Part shown: one piece after another, positions 12,200 through 23,480 of the stretch
Layout: each line of letters starts with the position of its first letter
Numbering within the stretch: position 1 is the stretch's first letter
Made by a program: the position numbers and the translations under genes
The notes under the pieces: generated by a model
What the model was told of the DNA's origin: nothing
What the model saw: the letters and a program-made list of their open reading frames with translations, nothing else
The model's database searches: none
DNA from: Selaginella tamariscina
Lineage: Eukaryota > Streptophyta > Lycopodiopsida > Selaginellales > Selaginellaceae
DNA: 64,000 bases
Assembly (NCBI GenBank): GCA_003024785.1
Contig: PUQB01000110.1
Location: 496,001-560,000 of the forward strand
Direction of reading: 5' to 3'

Positions 12200-13108
12200 G
12201 TCCACCAGTGTATCTCGCTAAACTTAGAAAGACAAGTTGCAAATAACTCACTGTAACAACTCATGATATATACTAGTGCCAAGACGCAATGACTTTGACT
12301 AACCAGCCACGTCGAATCGGATCAATATGGACGCCATCTCTGTCGTCGTGTTCCGGAAATTGTAAGTCAAATAATAGAGACAAGGCTAAATTTTCAAATT
12401 TAGTGTCTTGACTCTTTGAGATTTAATATCATATAATAATATTCATTATAAATATTCATTGTATTATTAATATTACCGAAACCCAAATTAGCCCTTATTT
12501 GAACTGTTCAGTTAAGTTTATAAGAGGTAAATAAAAAATGTATAAGAATATTCTAATTCTAAGAATATGTTACGATGGCATTAAAAGCAGGTTTTAATTT
12601 AGGTAATACTGATTTGACAATAATATATATTTTGATTTATCTGAATATTCATTCATCACGCTGTAAATTCGATAATAGAATATTTTTTTCACCTTATGAA
12701 CTATTCTAATAATATATTTATGTTGATATATGTATTTTATTTAAATACATATTTTAGAATTGAGAACAATTCTATTTTATTCAAAACACTGTTCAATATA
12801 TAAATATGTTTTTGATACAGTAGATGGATGGAGAAATGATTTTCTTTCTTTGGGAAATGTATGTAAGTTTAACATTTCTTGCTCTAAAGGTATAGTTTAT
12901 TATGACTATCATTAATAAAACTCTAAAGGTATGACTATCAATTTTATTAATGGTGAATGTTAATCATCAAAATAAATTATCAGGGGGTTCTCAACTATGT
13001 TAGATGTTAATTATGTGATACATTGTGGTATATTACAAGTGGGGTTTCACGTGTTTTTATGTTATGATGATTCATTTTGCCTTACTTCCAAACCATAGAT
13101 ACATGCAC
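12200..13108. repeat. Upstream block of OMT-2
   Basis: AT-rich flank homologous to 6,786-7,980 with deletions. Homology to the OMT repeat unit stops at 13,108 and resumes at 25,910, where the next bases of the same unit appear. No gene seen. Confidence 0.65.
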
Positions 13109-13124
13109 GTTGTAACTAAAATGG
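13109..13124 (+). repeat. Left terminal inverted repeat (16 bp)
   Basis: GTTGTAACTAAAATGG, followed by GCATGATACATGAAAATAGG, which resembles the subterminal part of the MITE at 33,734. Confidence 0.65.
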
Positions 13125-13571
13125 GCATGATACATGAAAATAGGAATATAAAATAAATTATTAATTAATATTTAAGTTTTAATTATTAATTAATTATTTA
13201 ATTAATATGTAATTAAGCCTTAAATATTAATTAATTAATAAATTAATCCTTCAATAACCTTACTTAGTAAGAAATATTCCTAAAATATCTTAGAATATTC
13301 ATATTATTCTTCATTCTAAAAATAGTTTACAATAATTAAAAAATACTATCAAACATAATTACAAATGAAATCATTTCTTTATCAACATGATAATATTTTT
13401 ATAAATACTTTCTTTCTAACTATATAGAGAAATCTCCTCATTTTGTTTAAATCATCACTCTTCAGATTAATCGTATCATTTTGGTCAATATCTTGATATT
13501 GTTGCCACTACCTAACACTTTTATGAATACTAGATTCGTCTTTAGAGCTATCACATTTCTTGGGAGCTTTC

Positions 13572-14439
13572 CTAAATATTCCTGTATAGGTTTGTTGGGT
13601 AGTCAATTGAGAACCTCTCTATCCACTTGTTCATGTCCTCAACCATGGTCTTATCCTTTTCAACGGCAAACACATGTGTCCCCAAGGTAACACTCCTTTA
13701 AGACGGACCCCCTAGTGCAGTAGTCAAAAACCCATGCATCACTATGAGGACCCCTAATCAAGTTGACGATGCTCCGTGCCGCTTGACTTATAGTGTTTGG
13801 ATAACATACATTGCCGAATATGTAAATCAGATCGGAAGGTTCAGGCCCGTTGGAGTGCAAATAGATGCCTGGCCAATCATTTAGAAGTTTGAAACTGTTT
13901 GGTGCATTCTTAACACCAAAGTGAACAACTGTATCAATGCACTTAGGATCAGCATCATTCATATAAAATCTGTCCAACAATGTCTATTCTTCTTGGCGAA
14001 GGCGAAGGCAAAAGTATCGGTGACATGAGCAAGAATCAAGAAATAAATACCTGAAAACGTAGGTATCAGTGAAAGTGCAAGCATGAATTCAATAATAAAT
14101 ACCTTCTTTGTACATGCTTGCACGGCTAAGTTTCTCCACCAAATCCTCTAATGTCTTATCTGTTAAAGGATTTTTTGACACCCGCCGATCCATCACGAAC
14201 AATTGAAACGGTTTCCTACAAGCAGTGATGTTACCCCATAAAGTCTCCGAATCCAACAACAAACATCTGTAGGGCTTGTTGTGATTCGTAGCATCCTCCT
14301 TTATAAGGTTCAACTTGGTTCTCCGCTGTGAAGGATGCCATAAGAGAAGCGTCATCACAATGTTCTCTTTTTGGCGTTGGCGTGCAATAGATTCTTGCCC
14401 AGATCTTCCGATTGATTCACCCATTGACAAGCATATCAT
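13572..14439 (-). pseudogene. Probable beta-class DNA amino-methyltransferase relic
   Basis: The minus strand reads LLLDSETLWGN..PFQLFVMD at the place where amino-methyltransferases have a D-P-P-(Y/W) motif; here the residues after D are RR. Then, after a spliced 52-bp intron, it continues LILAHVTDTFAFAF, and further on SDAWVFDYCTRGSVLKECYL followed by VEKDKTMVEDMNKW. The second block resembles the SAM-binding motif (V-L-D-x-F-x-G-x-G...E-x-D). The order, catalytic motif before SAM motif, is that of beta-class enzymes such as CcrM. At least two frame changes (near 13,980 and 13,685) break it. Assignment is by motif layout only; it could be another protein family. Confidence 0.4.
14051..14102 (-). 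other. 52-bp intron in the methyltransferase-like gene
   Basis: The minus strand shows GAAG|GTATTTATT...TTTTCAG|GTATTT. Splicing keeps the frame open from YKEG into IYFLILAHVTD, which supports a real intron. Similar small introns occur at 14,936-14,997 and 23,427-23,480. Confidence 0.55.
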
Positions 14440-14592
14440 CGTTTGTCACATGCAAATATTTGCTGACCTCTTCGTATGTTGAGCGAGGTCCAACCCAGTT
14501 TGTGGCAGTGTATTCCCAACCACTCCTTGAAGTGCCTGACCGTCTTCAACTCCATTGCCTTGACATGAAAAGGAGAGGTGGGGCTGCTGTTG

Positions 14593-15840
14593 TTAATTAA
14601 GTTTGCCATCAATCACCAAATCAACCAAGACTTCCATCTCCTCCATCGTTGTTCCATTTAAAGGCTTCAACCATGTGAGCTTGAAATCGTTGTTACATCT
14701 TTGTAAATTGAAAGACTTAGCCTTCGGCGTCTTACTTGGGTTTCTTTGCAAACTTCTCTGAGGGCTCCCCTTCACTTGTCTACTTCTTCTTCAGTGTTTT
14801 CTTTTGAAAAGAATTCCATAATCCCCAACCATTTGACAAAGATCCTATCCTCGGGACAAGAAATCAACATCATCAAAAAGGATGTTTCCTTCCGCCCACC
14901 TGGGCAAAATCAATTACTAAAAATTCTTCAACTCTCTGAAAAAAAGAGACAGATTAATATACCGGCGAGATAAATCCCGCCCAAACAATTTACTTACCCG
15001 GTACATCGCACATTGTGTATTAGTAGCTCTTTGTGGTCGCTAAAGAGATTCCCACACGGCTTGCGTGTGTTTGAACTTCTCCCATATTTTGTTGTAATAT
15101 GGGCACAAAACAGCATTATGTGGATTGGTGTAAGAATTGTCGTCCTTCATCTTCTTCATGAGCTCAGGTACACGTTCCTGGTTGAGTGGCATGTAATTGA
15201 AGTTTGGGTTGACGCTGCAATACTTAACCTTACACTCATAAATCATATCATCCAACATCATTTTCTTGTGGCTTATTACAGCATGGGATACTACATGTGT
15301 AACTGACAAAACGACTGATGTTTCTTCTACGATTCGAATCAACATGTGTGATCCTTGACTACAGATGTTCTAATGTTCTCGGCACAACACTCTTCCAATT
15401 TCCAAAGATTCCTAGGCAAATTGAACGTGATCTATAAAGAACCTGGGACCGAGCCACCCTCTCAATCTCCCTTATGATGTCGTTGTGTTCTTCTTCAATG
15501 TGAAGAGGGACGATTGCTTCACTTGTGGATGTTCTGTATTGTGAAGCAATCTTTGCTGAGAATACACCTACTCGATGAGTCTAAAGATCTTCGAAGTAGA
15601 CATCTAATTGAATCCCCTCTATAGATGGGCTTTTGTTGAGTTGAAGAAGAACTCCACGGTTAACATCATTAGTGAACATGTGAACATCATTATCCACAAG
15701 TCAATAAGACCACCCGAGATTAATGTTGTAACTGGCAACTTCTGGATCCGAGAATGTGACATTCGATGGAACAAGGCATATGTGTTGAGCATTGTCCAAT
15801 CTGGGTTCGCACACCGCTTTCGGGTGCTTGACTAATAAAT
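14593..15840 (-). pseudogene. Upstream exons of the methyltransferase-like gene, family not recognised
   Basis: Open minus-strand stretches look protein-like: 14,593-14,775 (NDFKLTWLKPLNGTTMEEME), 15,040-15,345 (PNFNYMPLNQERVPELMKKM), and about 15,440-15,835 (NVTFSDPEVASYNINL and EEEHNDIIREIERVARS). Between 14,936 and 14,997 lies an intron with GTAAGT and TTTTTTTCAG ends. Frames change between blocks. I cannot name a family. Their strand and position suggest they are the 5' part of the gene whose 3' part is at 13,572-14,439. Confidence 0.35.
14936..14997 (-). other. 62-bp intron containing one copy of the palindrome
   Basis: On the minus strand the donor is GG|GTAAGT and the acceptor TTTTTTTCAG. 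At 14,964-14,981 it contains GGCGGGATTTATCTCGCC (minus strand), a two-mismatch version of the palindrome in the arrays at 16.5-17.4 and 20.8-21.4 kb. Confidence 0.5.
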
Positions 15841-16478
15841 CTACTTTTCATTATTTTGCTTGTCCATGTGATGTGATAAAGGTTAATTTAACAGCAACCA
15901 TGGTTGCTCCAATGCGCTTCCCGTTTAGTTTAAAAATATGGCCAAGTTGATTCCAGAATCCCCCTACCCATCTCTTCTCCTGCTCTCGTCTTCAATGTCA
16001 CCTCAATTCCACATCTGAATACAAAAATGATTAATTCTTCAAATACATATCCGAGTATAATAGATTTTATTTTAATTCTTACCCAGAATTTAACGACGAC
16101 CCCATACTAATGACTGAATCTCCTTGTTTGATCAAATCGTCCTTCTGCAAAATAATACACTATGAATATAAATCATATAAAAATGCACACACACTTGTAT
16201 AAACCCGAATAAACAAAATTAATACACTGATAAATTCACATACACCCTTGTTTGTCTCAGAGAGAAGTGGATGGGATTAACTGTCCAAAGCTCACATTTG
16301 TGCTAGTGCAAAAGACAGATAACATTTGGTTTTAAAACCACCACAAATGTGAGCTTTGGACAATTTCACATAGTTTACTGGCTTTTACTTAAAATATTAT
16401 GATAAGATGATAAAAGTAAATAAAATGAGATATGCAACTTATATATACTAATAAATATATATATTCACATGGAAGAAG
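15841..16478. other. Intergenic stretch with a 20-bp-arm hairpin
   Basis: No gene seen. At 16,283-16,302 and 16,342-16,361 there are perfect inverted repeats of 20 bp (starting GTCCAAAGCTCACATT), separated by 39 bases, so a transcript could fold into a stable stem. The rest is AT-rich. Confidence 0.6.
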
Positions 16479-17390
16479 GGGTGGTATTAATCTCGCCACT
16501 TTTCTGGAGGCCCTGAATGGGTGTGCGGGATTAATCCCGCCACCCTTCTCAATCTCAGAAAGAACTGGGCAGGATTTATTTGGCACCCCTTCAGGGGCTC
16601 CAGAAAGGCGGCAAGATTAATCTTGTCCACAATGTAAGGGATAGTGAAATTAATTTCGCCACCCTTCTCAGTTCCCTCCATTGGTATGCTGTAAACCTTC
16701 TTCGTCTCAGACAAAAGTGGTTGGGATTGATTCGACTCACCAATGGAGGAAAAAAGAAGGGTGGCAGGATTCATCCCGCCACCAGGCATAGAAGGGTCAT
16801 CGAGATTAATCCCGCCGCCCTCCGAGAAGGGATGGTGAGGGGCGGCATTAATCCCGCTACCCTCTGCCTAGGGCATTGGCATGCGGTGGGATTAATCTCG
16901 CCGCACTCCGTGCACTCCGCACAAGGCATGGGCGTGCAGCCGGATTAATCCCGCTGCCCAAGCCCTTCACGCAGGACATGAGTGGCGGGATTAATCCCGC
17001 CGGCTTTCGCGTAGGACATGGGTGTGCGGCAGGATTAATCCCGCCGCCTAGGCCCTTCACGCAGGCCATGGCGGCGGGATTAATCTTGCCGCACACCCAT
17101 GCCCTGTGCGGAATGCGACGGGATTAATCTCGCTGCCTAGGCCCTTCACGCAGACCATTGGCAGCAGGATTAATCCCGCCGCATTCTGCGTAGGGCATGG
17201 GCGTGCAATGGAAATTAATCCTGCTGCCCTCCGCACAGGCCATGGGCGGCGAGATTAATCCTGCCACTCTTCGGTTAGCTTCATTGGCGGCGGGATTAAT
17301 CCCGCCGCCCATGGGGCTAACCATATAGCAATAGGATTAATCTCACCACTCGCGGGGCTAACCAAAGAGCAGCGGGATTAATCCCGCCAC
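16479..17390. repeat. Palindrome array 1 (21 sites)
   Basis: About 21 copies of the palindrome GGCGGGATTAATCCCGCC or a degenerate form occur at roughly 45-bp spacing (for example 16,985, 17,033, 17,291, 17,374). The central ATTAAT is nearly invariant. The arms vary, sometimes on both sides together: 16,612-16,625 has CAAG/CTTG and 16,646-16,657 has GAA/TTC. Between sites, short spacers such as ggcccttcacgcag and gcatgggcgtg recur. All six frames stay open over parts of this array and yield GINPAA-like strings; these are artefacts. Confidence 0.92.
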
Positions 17391-17758
17391 TATAAATTAA
17401 ATTAAATTATACAGAGACACACACATATATATATGTATATGTATATGTGTGTGTAGGAGAGTGCGTGTGTGTGCCAAAGATAGATAAATAAATAAAATTA
17501 TAGTGATACACACACACATATGTATATGTATATGTATATCGTATGTGTGTGCTAAATAAATTAAATTATACAGATACACACACACACATATATATATGTA
17601 TATGTGCGTGTGTGTGCAAGAGATAGATAAATAAATAAAATTATACAGATATTGGTACACAATATATGTATGTATATATGTACATAGGTATATATATGTG
17701 TATATGTATATCGTGTGTATGCGTGTGTGAGCGAAACAAATAAAATCATATAGATAAA

Positions 17759-17801
<43 letters not shown>

Positions 17802-18036
17802 GTGTGTGTGTGTATGTATAGGAGTGTGCGTGTGTGTGCAAGAGATAGATAAATAAATAAAATTATATAGATACTGGTACATATAATATATGTATGTATA
17901 TATGTATATAGGTATATATATGTGTATATGTATATTGTGTGTATGCGTGTGTGAGTGAAACAAATAAAATCATACAGATAAACAGGAGTGTGCGTGTGTG
18001 TGTGTGCGAGAGATAAAATTAATAAATTAATAAAAT

Positions 18037-18073
<37 letters not shown>

Positions 18074-18260
18074 GTGTGTGTGTGTGTGTGTGTGTGGTAT
18101 GTATTATATATATATATATATATATATTGTATATATGTATAGGAGTGTACGTGTGTGTGCGAGAGATAGATAAATAAATTTTATTATTAAGATACACACA
18201 CATATAAATGTATATGTGAATAAAAATAAATAAATAAACTCATGAGTGTGCATGAGAGAG
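17391..18260. repeat. Compound microsatellite with a higher-order unit
   Basis: CA/TG, TATG and TA runs are interspersed with at least five copies of a unit around gtgcgtgtgtgtgc and agagatagataaataaat (near 17,462, 17,606, 17,825, 17,990 and 18,150). No gene. Long open frames here (HTHTHT, VCVCVC) are repeat translations. Confidence 0.85.
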
Positions 18261-19048
18261 AGAGATTTCACCTGTGTGTGAGAGAGAGGGAGATTTCACA
18301 GCCGCCGCCTTTCTTCTTGAAACCCTAAGAATATACCTAAACCCTAAAAGGAATAAAATATATATTAATCCTAATCAAATATTCCTTTTAAGAATATACT
18401 TAAACCCTAAAAAAAATAAAATATAGATTCACCCTAAACAAATATTCTTTCATTATATTATCAGCATTTGCGTGTGCATGGGTGTATCACATACACCCCA
18501 AAAATATAAATAATGCAAGGGTTTAACATGTCTGTGTCCATGAGAGTGTTAAAGTTTCACGTGTAGCAATACATATATACACACATAGTATTATACACAT
18601 AGACATACATACATATTAGTACATAATATTAAAGAAACAGAGCACATATTATGGATCATGCATGGTGTGTATATTTGAGAGAAGAGAAACAGTACATATT
18701 AACATGGATTATGCATGGTGTATATATGAGAGAAGAGAAACAGTACATATTAACATGGATTATGCATGGTGTATATGTATGAGAGAAGAGAAACAGTACA
18801 TATTAACATGGATTATGCATGGTGTATATGTATGAGAGAAGAGAGAGAGTGCTGACAAATTAAATTCATACACATTGCATATATTAGTACACATATATAC
18901 ATATACACGTGTATACACACAGACATACATACATATTAGATGTGTAAATTCAATGTGTTACATAGGGTTTAGGGTTTAAGATGGATCATGCATGGTGTGT
19001 ATGTATGAGAGAAGAGAGAGTGTTGAAAAATTAATTTTGTATATTAGT

Positions 19049-19085
<37 letters not shown>

Positions 19086-19504
19086 CATAGATATACATAC
19101 ATAGTACATAATATTGTAACATCAGTACATATTATGGATCATGCATGGTGTGTATGTATGAGAGAAGGGATTATGCATGGTGACACTATGTATGTATGAG
19201 AGAAGAGAGAGTGTGTTAACAAATTAAAATCATACACATTGCATATTAGTACACATATATATACACACGTGTATACATACAGACATACATACATATTACA
19301 TGTGTAAATTCAATGTGTTACATACACACAAACTGAGTACATATAGATCATACATGCATTAAACATGATGTTTTCAATAAAGTAGTAACATATTTCTCCA
19401 GTTTGGTTTAGGGCTTGTGCATGTGTGTGTATATGTGTCTTGTAAGTGCTTCTAATGCGTGTGCATGTGTATATATAAATTTATGATTGTGTTTATATAT
19501 GTGT
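18261..19504. repeat. Tandem repeats, about 57-bp unit, plus telomere-like words
   Basis: From about 18,646 to 18,850 a unit of roughly 57 bp (gagagaagagaaacagtaca, then catgcatggtgtatat) repeats about four times. Looser copies continue to 19,290. Between 18,310 and 18,430 the word aaaccctaa occurs several times, too scattered to be a telomere. No gene seen. Confidence 0.75.
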
Positions 19505-20330
19505 GCAAAACAAACATCGAAAATTAAGAAAATAATATTAATAAACACACTATGAACATATTTTAAATTATACATAAATATATGATTTTATCTAATATAT
19601 AGCCATATATAGTTTATAATATATATTAATTTAATATTGATAATAAGGTTTAACATTGAATATTCTTGAAATAATAAGAAATTAATTGAGAAAATCCCAT
19701 TAATATATACAAATGTAAATTAAGTACTAAATAATTAACTAAATTAATTATGATAATCATGTTTAATATTGGAATATTCTTGGAATAATAAGAAAATAAT
19801 AAAGAATATCCCATTAATATAAAGAAGATTAATTACTCAAGTAATTAAGAAAATGATATTAATATACACACTATGAACATATTTTAAATTATACATAATA
19901 ATACATTATTATCTAATATATAGTCATATATAATATATATAAATTTAATATTGATAATAAGGTTTAACAGGAATATTCTTGAAATAATAACAAATTAATT
20001 GAGAAAATCCCATTAATATATACAAATGTAAATAATTACTGAAATAATTAAGAATAAGACTAATTTAATTATGATAATCAGGTTTAATATTAGAATATTC
20101 TTTAAATATTAAAAAATAATAAAGAATATCCCATTAATATAGGAAATGTAAATTAATTACTCGAGTAATTAAGAAAATAATAATAATAAACAGACTATGA
20201 ATATATTTTAAATGATACATAATAATATATCAATTTATTTATTGTATAAGTATATATATATATATATATATATAAACTTAATAATATATACTTGAATATT
20301 AAGAATGTAGAATAATATATTAAAATTTCG
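19505..20330. repeat. AT-rich tandem repeat, about 320-bp period
   Basis: The phrase actatgaacatattttaaat starts near 19,548, 19,868 and (with changes) 20,190. The intervening gaatatcccattaatat and attgagaaaatcccatt motifs recur in register. Two full units and a partial third are visible. No coding. Confidence 0.75.
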
Positions 20331-20519
20331 TAATATTAAACAGCTTGAATCACTTGAATAACATTAAATGCAATTTTAAACACTCATTGGAACTGGAGAG
20401 TATATAGAGTGTCGGTTATTTGTGTCAACTCATCTTAAATTTTATTTTCTGTTCTTTTTAAAAATTTGAATTTTGAATTTGTCTGACATGTAAATTTGAA
20501 AATGCATTTAATTTCCACT

Positions 20520-20676
20520 CAAATTCAGATCTGGTTCTTTCTCCGGCAAGGGTTTCTTCATTTCTGTATTTTTCACTCTTTAGATCTTCTTTTTCTTCAT
20601 AGTGATCATCTCAGAGCGACATTAAATTGGGTGCTATTTTTATAGGAAAGCACGGCGCCTTCAGTGCTGTTTACAA
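20520..20676 (+). other. Exon-like leader with a kinase-loop-like peptide
   Basis: A TC-rich leader (20,520-20,600) is followed by a frame reading IGKHGAFSAVYK and a GTAAGT donor at 20,677. The peptide resembles the glycine-rich ATP loop of protein kinases (G-x-G-x-F-x-x-V-Y-K), with an extra residue. It could be a captured exon fragment or chance. The donor would pair with the acceptor at 21,501-21,506, making palindrome array 2 intronic. Confidence 0.25.
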
Positions 20677-20837
20677 GTAAGTATTATAAACAAATTTAAA
20701 TATACTTATAAAGATTCACTCTCTTACATTCTCTCTTAAAATTAGAATTTAGGGTTTAGGAATGCATTAGGATTACAATATATTCCGTTAGGGATTTATC
20801 CTTTAAATATCCTTTAACTTAATATTCTCGGTTAACC

Positions 20838-21363
20838 GGGGCGGCGGATTAATCCGGCCATTTCTTTTTCGCCTCTTGAAGAGGTGGCGGGATTAATCCC
20901 GCCACCATCTCTTGATAGTCATGGCAGAATTATCGGGCTTCTCCGCCTAAAAAGAGGCGGGATTAATCCCCCGATAACTCTCTCAACTGATGAAGAGTTA
21001 CCAGAATTTATTAAAAGAGTTGTGGCGGGATTAATCCGCCAACCATTTTAGGAGGCAGAAGGGGTGGGGATTAATCTCGCCACCACTTCCCTGTTTTAAA
21101 GATTTGGGGACAGGATTTATCCCGAGATCTCTTTAAAATCATAGCGTTTGTGGGCGGGATTAATCCCGCCACATTCCCCGTCGTAAGAATTTGGGCGGGA
21201 TTAATCCGCGCCTCTTCCTCGTCGAGGGACGGGATTAATCCCGCCGCCTCTCTCCGTCGAGGAGTCGGCGGGATTAATCCCGCCGACTCCTCTCGAGGGA
21301 GTCGGCGGCGGGATTAATCCCGCCGACTCTCTCGGAGAGTCGTGGGCGGGATTAATCCCGCCC
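20838..21363. repeat. Palindrome array 2 (12 sites)
   Basis: Twelve GGCGGGATTAATCCCGCC-type sites at 35-70-bp spacing. Several extend into longer perfect palindromes whose outer arms differ from site to site: 20,880-20,905 pairs GTGG with CCAC, and 21,259-21,292 is a 34-bp perfect palindrome with GAGTC/GACTC arms. The array ends about 145 bp before the DUF7869-type coding region and lies between plausible splice sites (20,677 and 21,506). Confidence 0.92.
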
Positions 21364-23426
21364 ATCAGTTGTATTAATCAAACATGAGATATTATCTCTA
21401 ACATAATTATGTATTATTGCACATGCATATTATTAAGCAACCAGTTCAGATTTCTTAGAAATATTGCATAAACAGATATCATAAATAAACAATTATTTAT
21501 GTGCAGGACAATATGTTTAATACTGGAGATAAAGTATGTCTTCTTCGGAACAACGAGATAGTTGGCACTGGAACTGTGGAAGTTCGAGATAATAATGCAT
21601 CATGTCACAATATTGCCCAAGGATCTTGTGTGTACGTATGGGTGAACACCATTTACAAGCATGTTGAGGTTCGGGAATGGAATTTGAGGAGGGTTCTCCT
21701 GTATTGTGGAATTTGGATGAAGTCAAGGCTGACACAGAATATGCAGAGTCACAAACAAATAGTAGCACGAGTTTACCAGATGATGGCTTGCCTGCTGTGA
21801 TGGATGAGGTGATTCTCTTTCTTCATGAGATTGAGTGGGAGAGGCATCATCACAGCTATAAATCCAATGGAAGCAGTGTCAGAAGAGAAACTAGGGTCCG
21901 ACTTCGTGGGTGTAGTTGTGACAGAGGTTTCACCTAATGGCACATTATCCTGGATCCCTCGTGAGGTGGCGAACATCTGAATTAAGACGGCAAGATGGTT
22001 CAACATATTCTGGGTTGGATTTCAATAATAACAACCCGGAAGAACAACTCATATTTGAAGAGGTTCCTTGCATTGGTCCTATTGTAAGAAAAAGGCGATT
22101 CATGGGTTGCAGATCTTCCCCTGCAAGTTTCAGCAAGAGGGTAAGATGGATCCTACATCTTCCGAAAGTGTTACGAGCATTTCCACGATTGACTGTTGCA
22201 AGAAGAAGTGTTGTCAGATGGCAGACCGGAATGAAATTACCCAATGTAGACATGTCTTTCGTATGCTCACCCAAAAGCAAAGGCATGAGTTTGTATATGC
22301 TGCACTAACTGGGTGTATTGATGGAATCGGACACAGGTACATCCATGGTATTTAATAAGGTGGCCATCTGCTTCAAAGCTTGGTACAGTATATACGGGAT
22401 CCCAAAGACCACGTTCTACCGTCGGAGGGATGAGTGGCTAGATGGAGCGCGAACCTCAGTACATGGGAACACTCGCTTGGTCAAAACCCGCTCTCACATT
22501 ATGGCAGCCATAGAGATACTCAAGGCTTTTGTGGAAGCAAATGCAGACAGGATGCCTCACAAATGCCGAACCACAAATGCAGGGGTCAGGGAAAATCTCA
22601 AGGTTTTGCCTTCAATCTACACTCAATTGAAGCTGTGTGAACATGTGAACAAGTGCCTCAGTTTGATGGGGCTCCAAGCAATCTGCACTGGTACCTTCAA
22701 CAACATATGGAATACTCATTTTAAGGATGTGGAGATTGCAAAACACTCTAGCTTTTCCAAGTGTGACACTTGTACATCATTGAAGGCTGCAGAGGCTTGT
22801 GCAAAAACCTTGGTGGAGATCACTGCCATTCAAAAGAAGATGGAGGCCCACATGATTGCACAACAAACTTGCCGGTCTCAGTACTATGCACACCGCATGC
22901 TTTCTGTGTCACCCATCAGAGTACCTGTGCTTGATCCATGACAAGATGGATCATTCAAAGACCAGCATTCCAAAGCTCGTTGCAACACCAAAGTGCCTTG
23001 GAAATGTCATGAAACTTCCGATTTCATTGACAGGTGTGCTAACACATGGACACGGTTGTGAGTCATATGGACACTTTTCACTTCCACATTGGTCTAGCGA
23101 CTCCAATTTCACTATTGGGTCGTTGGCCATGTGTTTCAGAAACCTTGAAGCCCACTCACAGACAAGTCCTATCAGTGATCTCAAAGTGAAGAAACAACAC
23201 CTTCAACCTTTACATAATGCTCTCATGAACACGTCTGCACTTGAGGCTACTTGGGAATATGAGAGGCATTGTCAGCAGCCTGCACAAAAAACAGATGGCC
23301 CTGTTGAGAGTTTGGTTCAGTGGAGGGATCTAGCTCAAATAGTGTACATGTGTCCTCAACATCAAATAAGCTTCCTCGTCATTTGCTTTTACAGATGGAT
23401 AATTGTGCAGGCGAGAACAAAAATAG

Positions 23427-23480
23427 GTAAATCATTTTACTTAAGGGTTTCTCAAGCTCATACTTACTTTTATTTTCTAG
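23427..23480 (+). other. 54-bp intron inside the catalytic region
   Basis: The exon ends aaaaatag|gtaaatca and resumes after ttttctag|atatgtgcta. Removing it joins MDNCAGENKNR to YVLAYLSMLVAK without a break, which is how the family reads. Confidence 0.75.

Noticed and set aside
16432..17324. Open frames giving GINPAA, AAGLIPP and similar repeated peptides on both strands
   Set aside because: They come from the palindrome array; the palindrome has no stop in several frames, so long frames are expected by chance.
17397..18173. Frames of up to 188 codons rich in HTHTHT, VCVCVC and YIYIYI
   Set aside because: Translations of CA/TG and TA microsatellites, not genes.
18310..18430. Interstitial telomere repeat (aaaccctaa words)
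   Set aside because: Only a few scattered copies with unrelated bases between them.
16479..21363. CRISPR array
   Set aside because: The repeats are themselves palindromic with variable arms and uneven, partly repeated spacers in a plant nuclear sequence; no cas genes.
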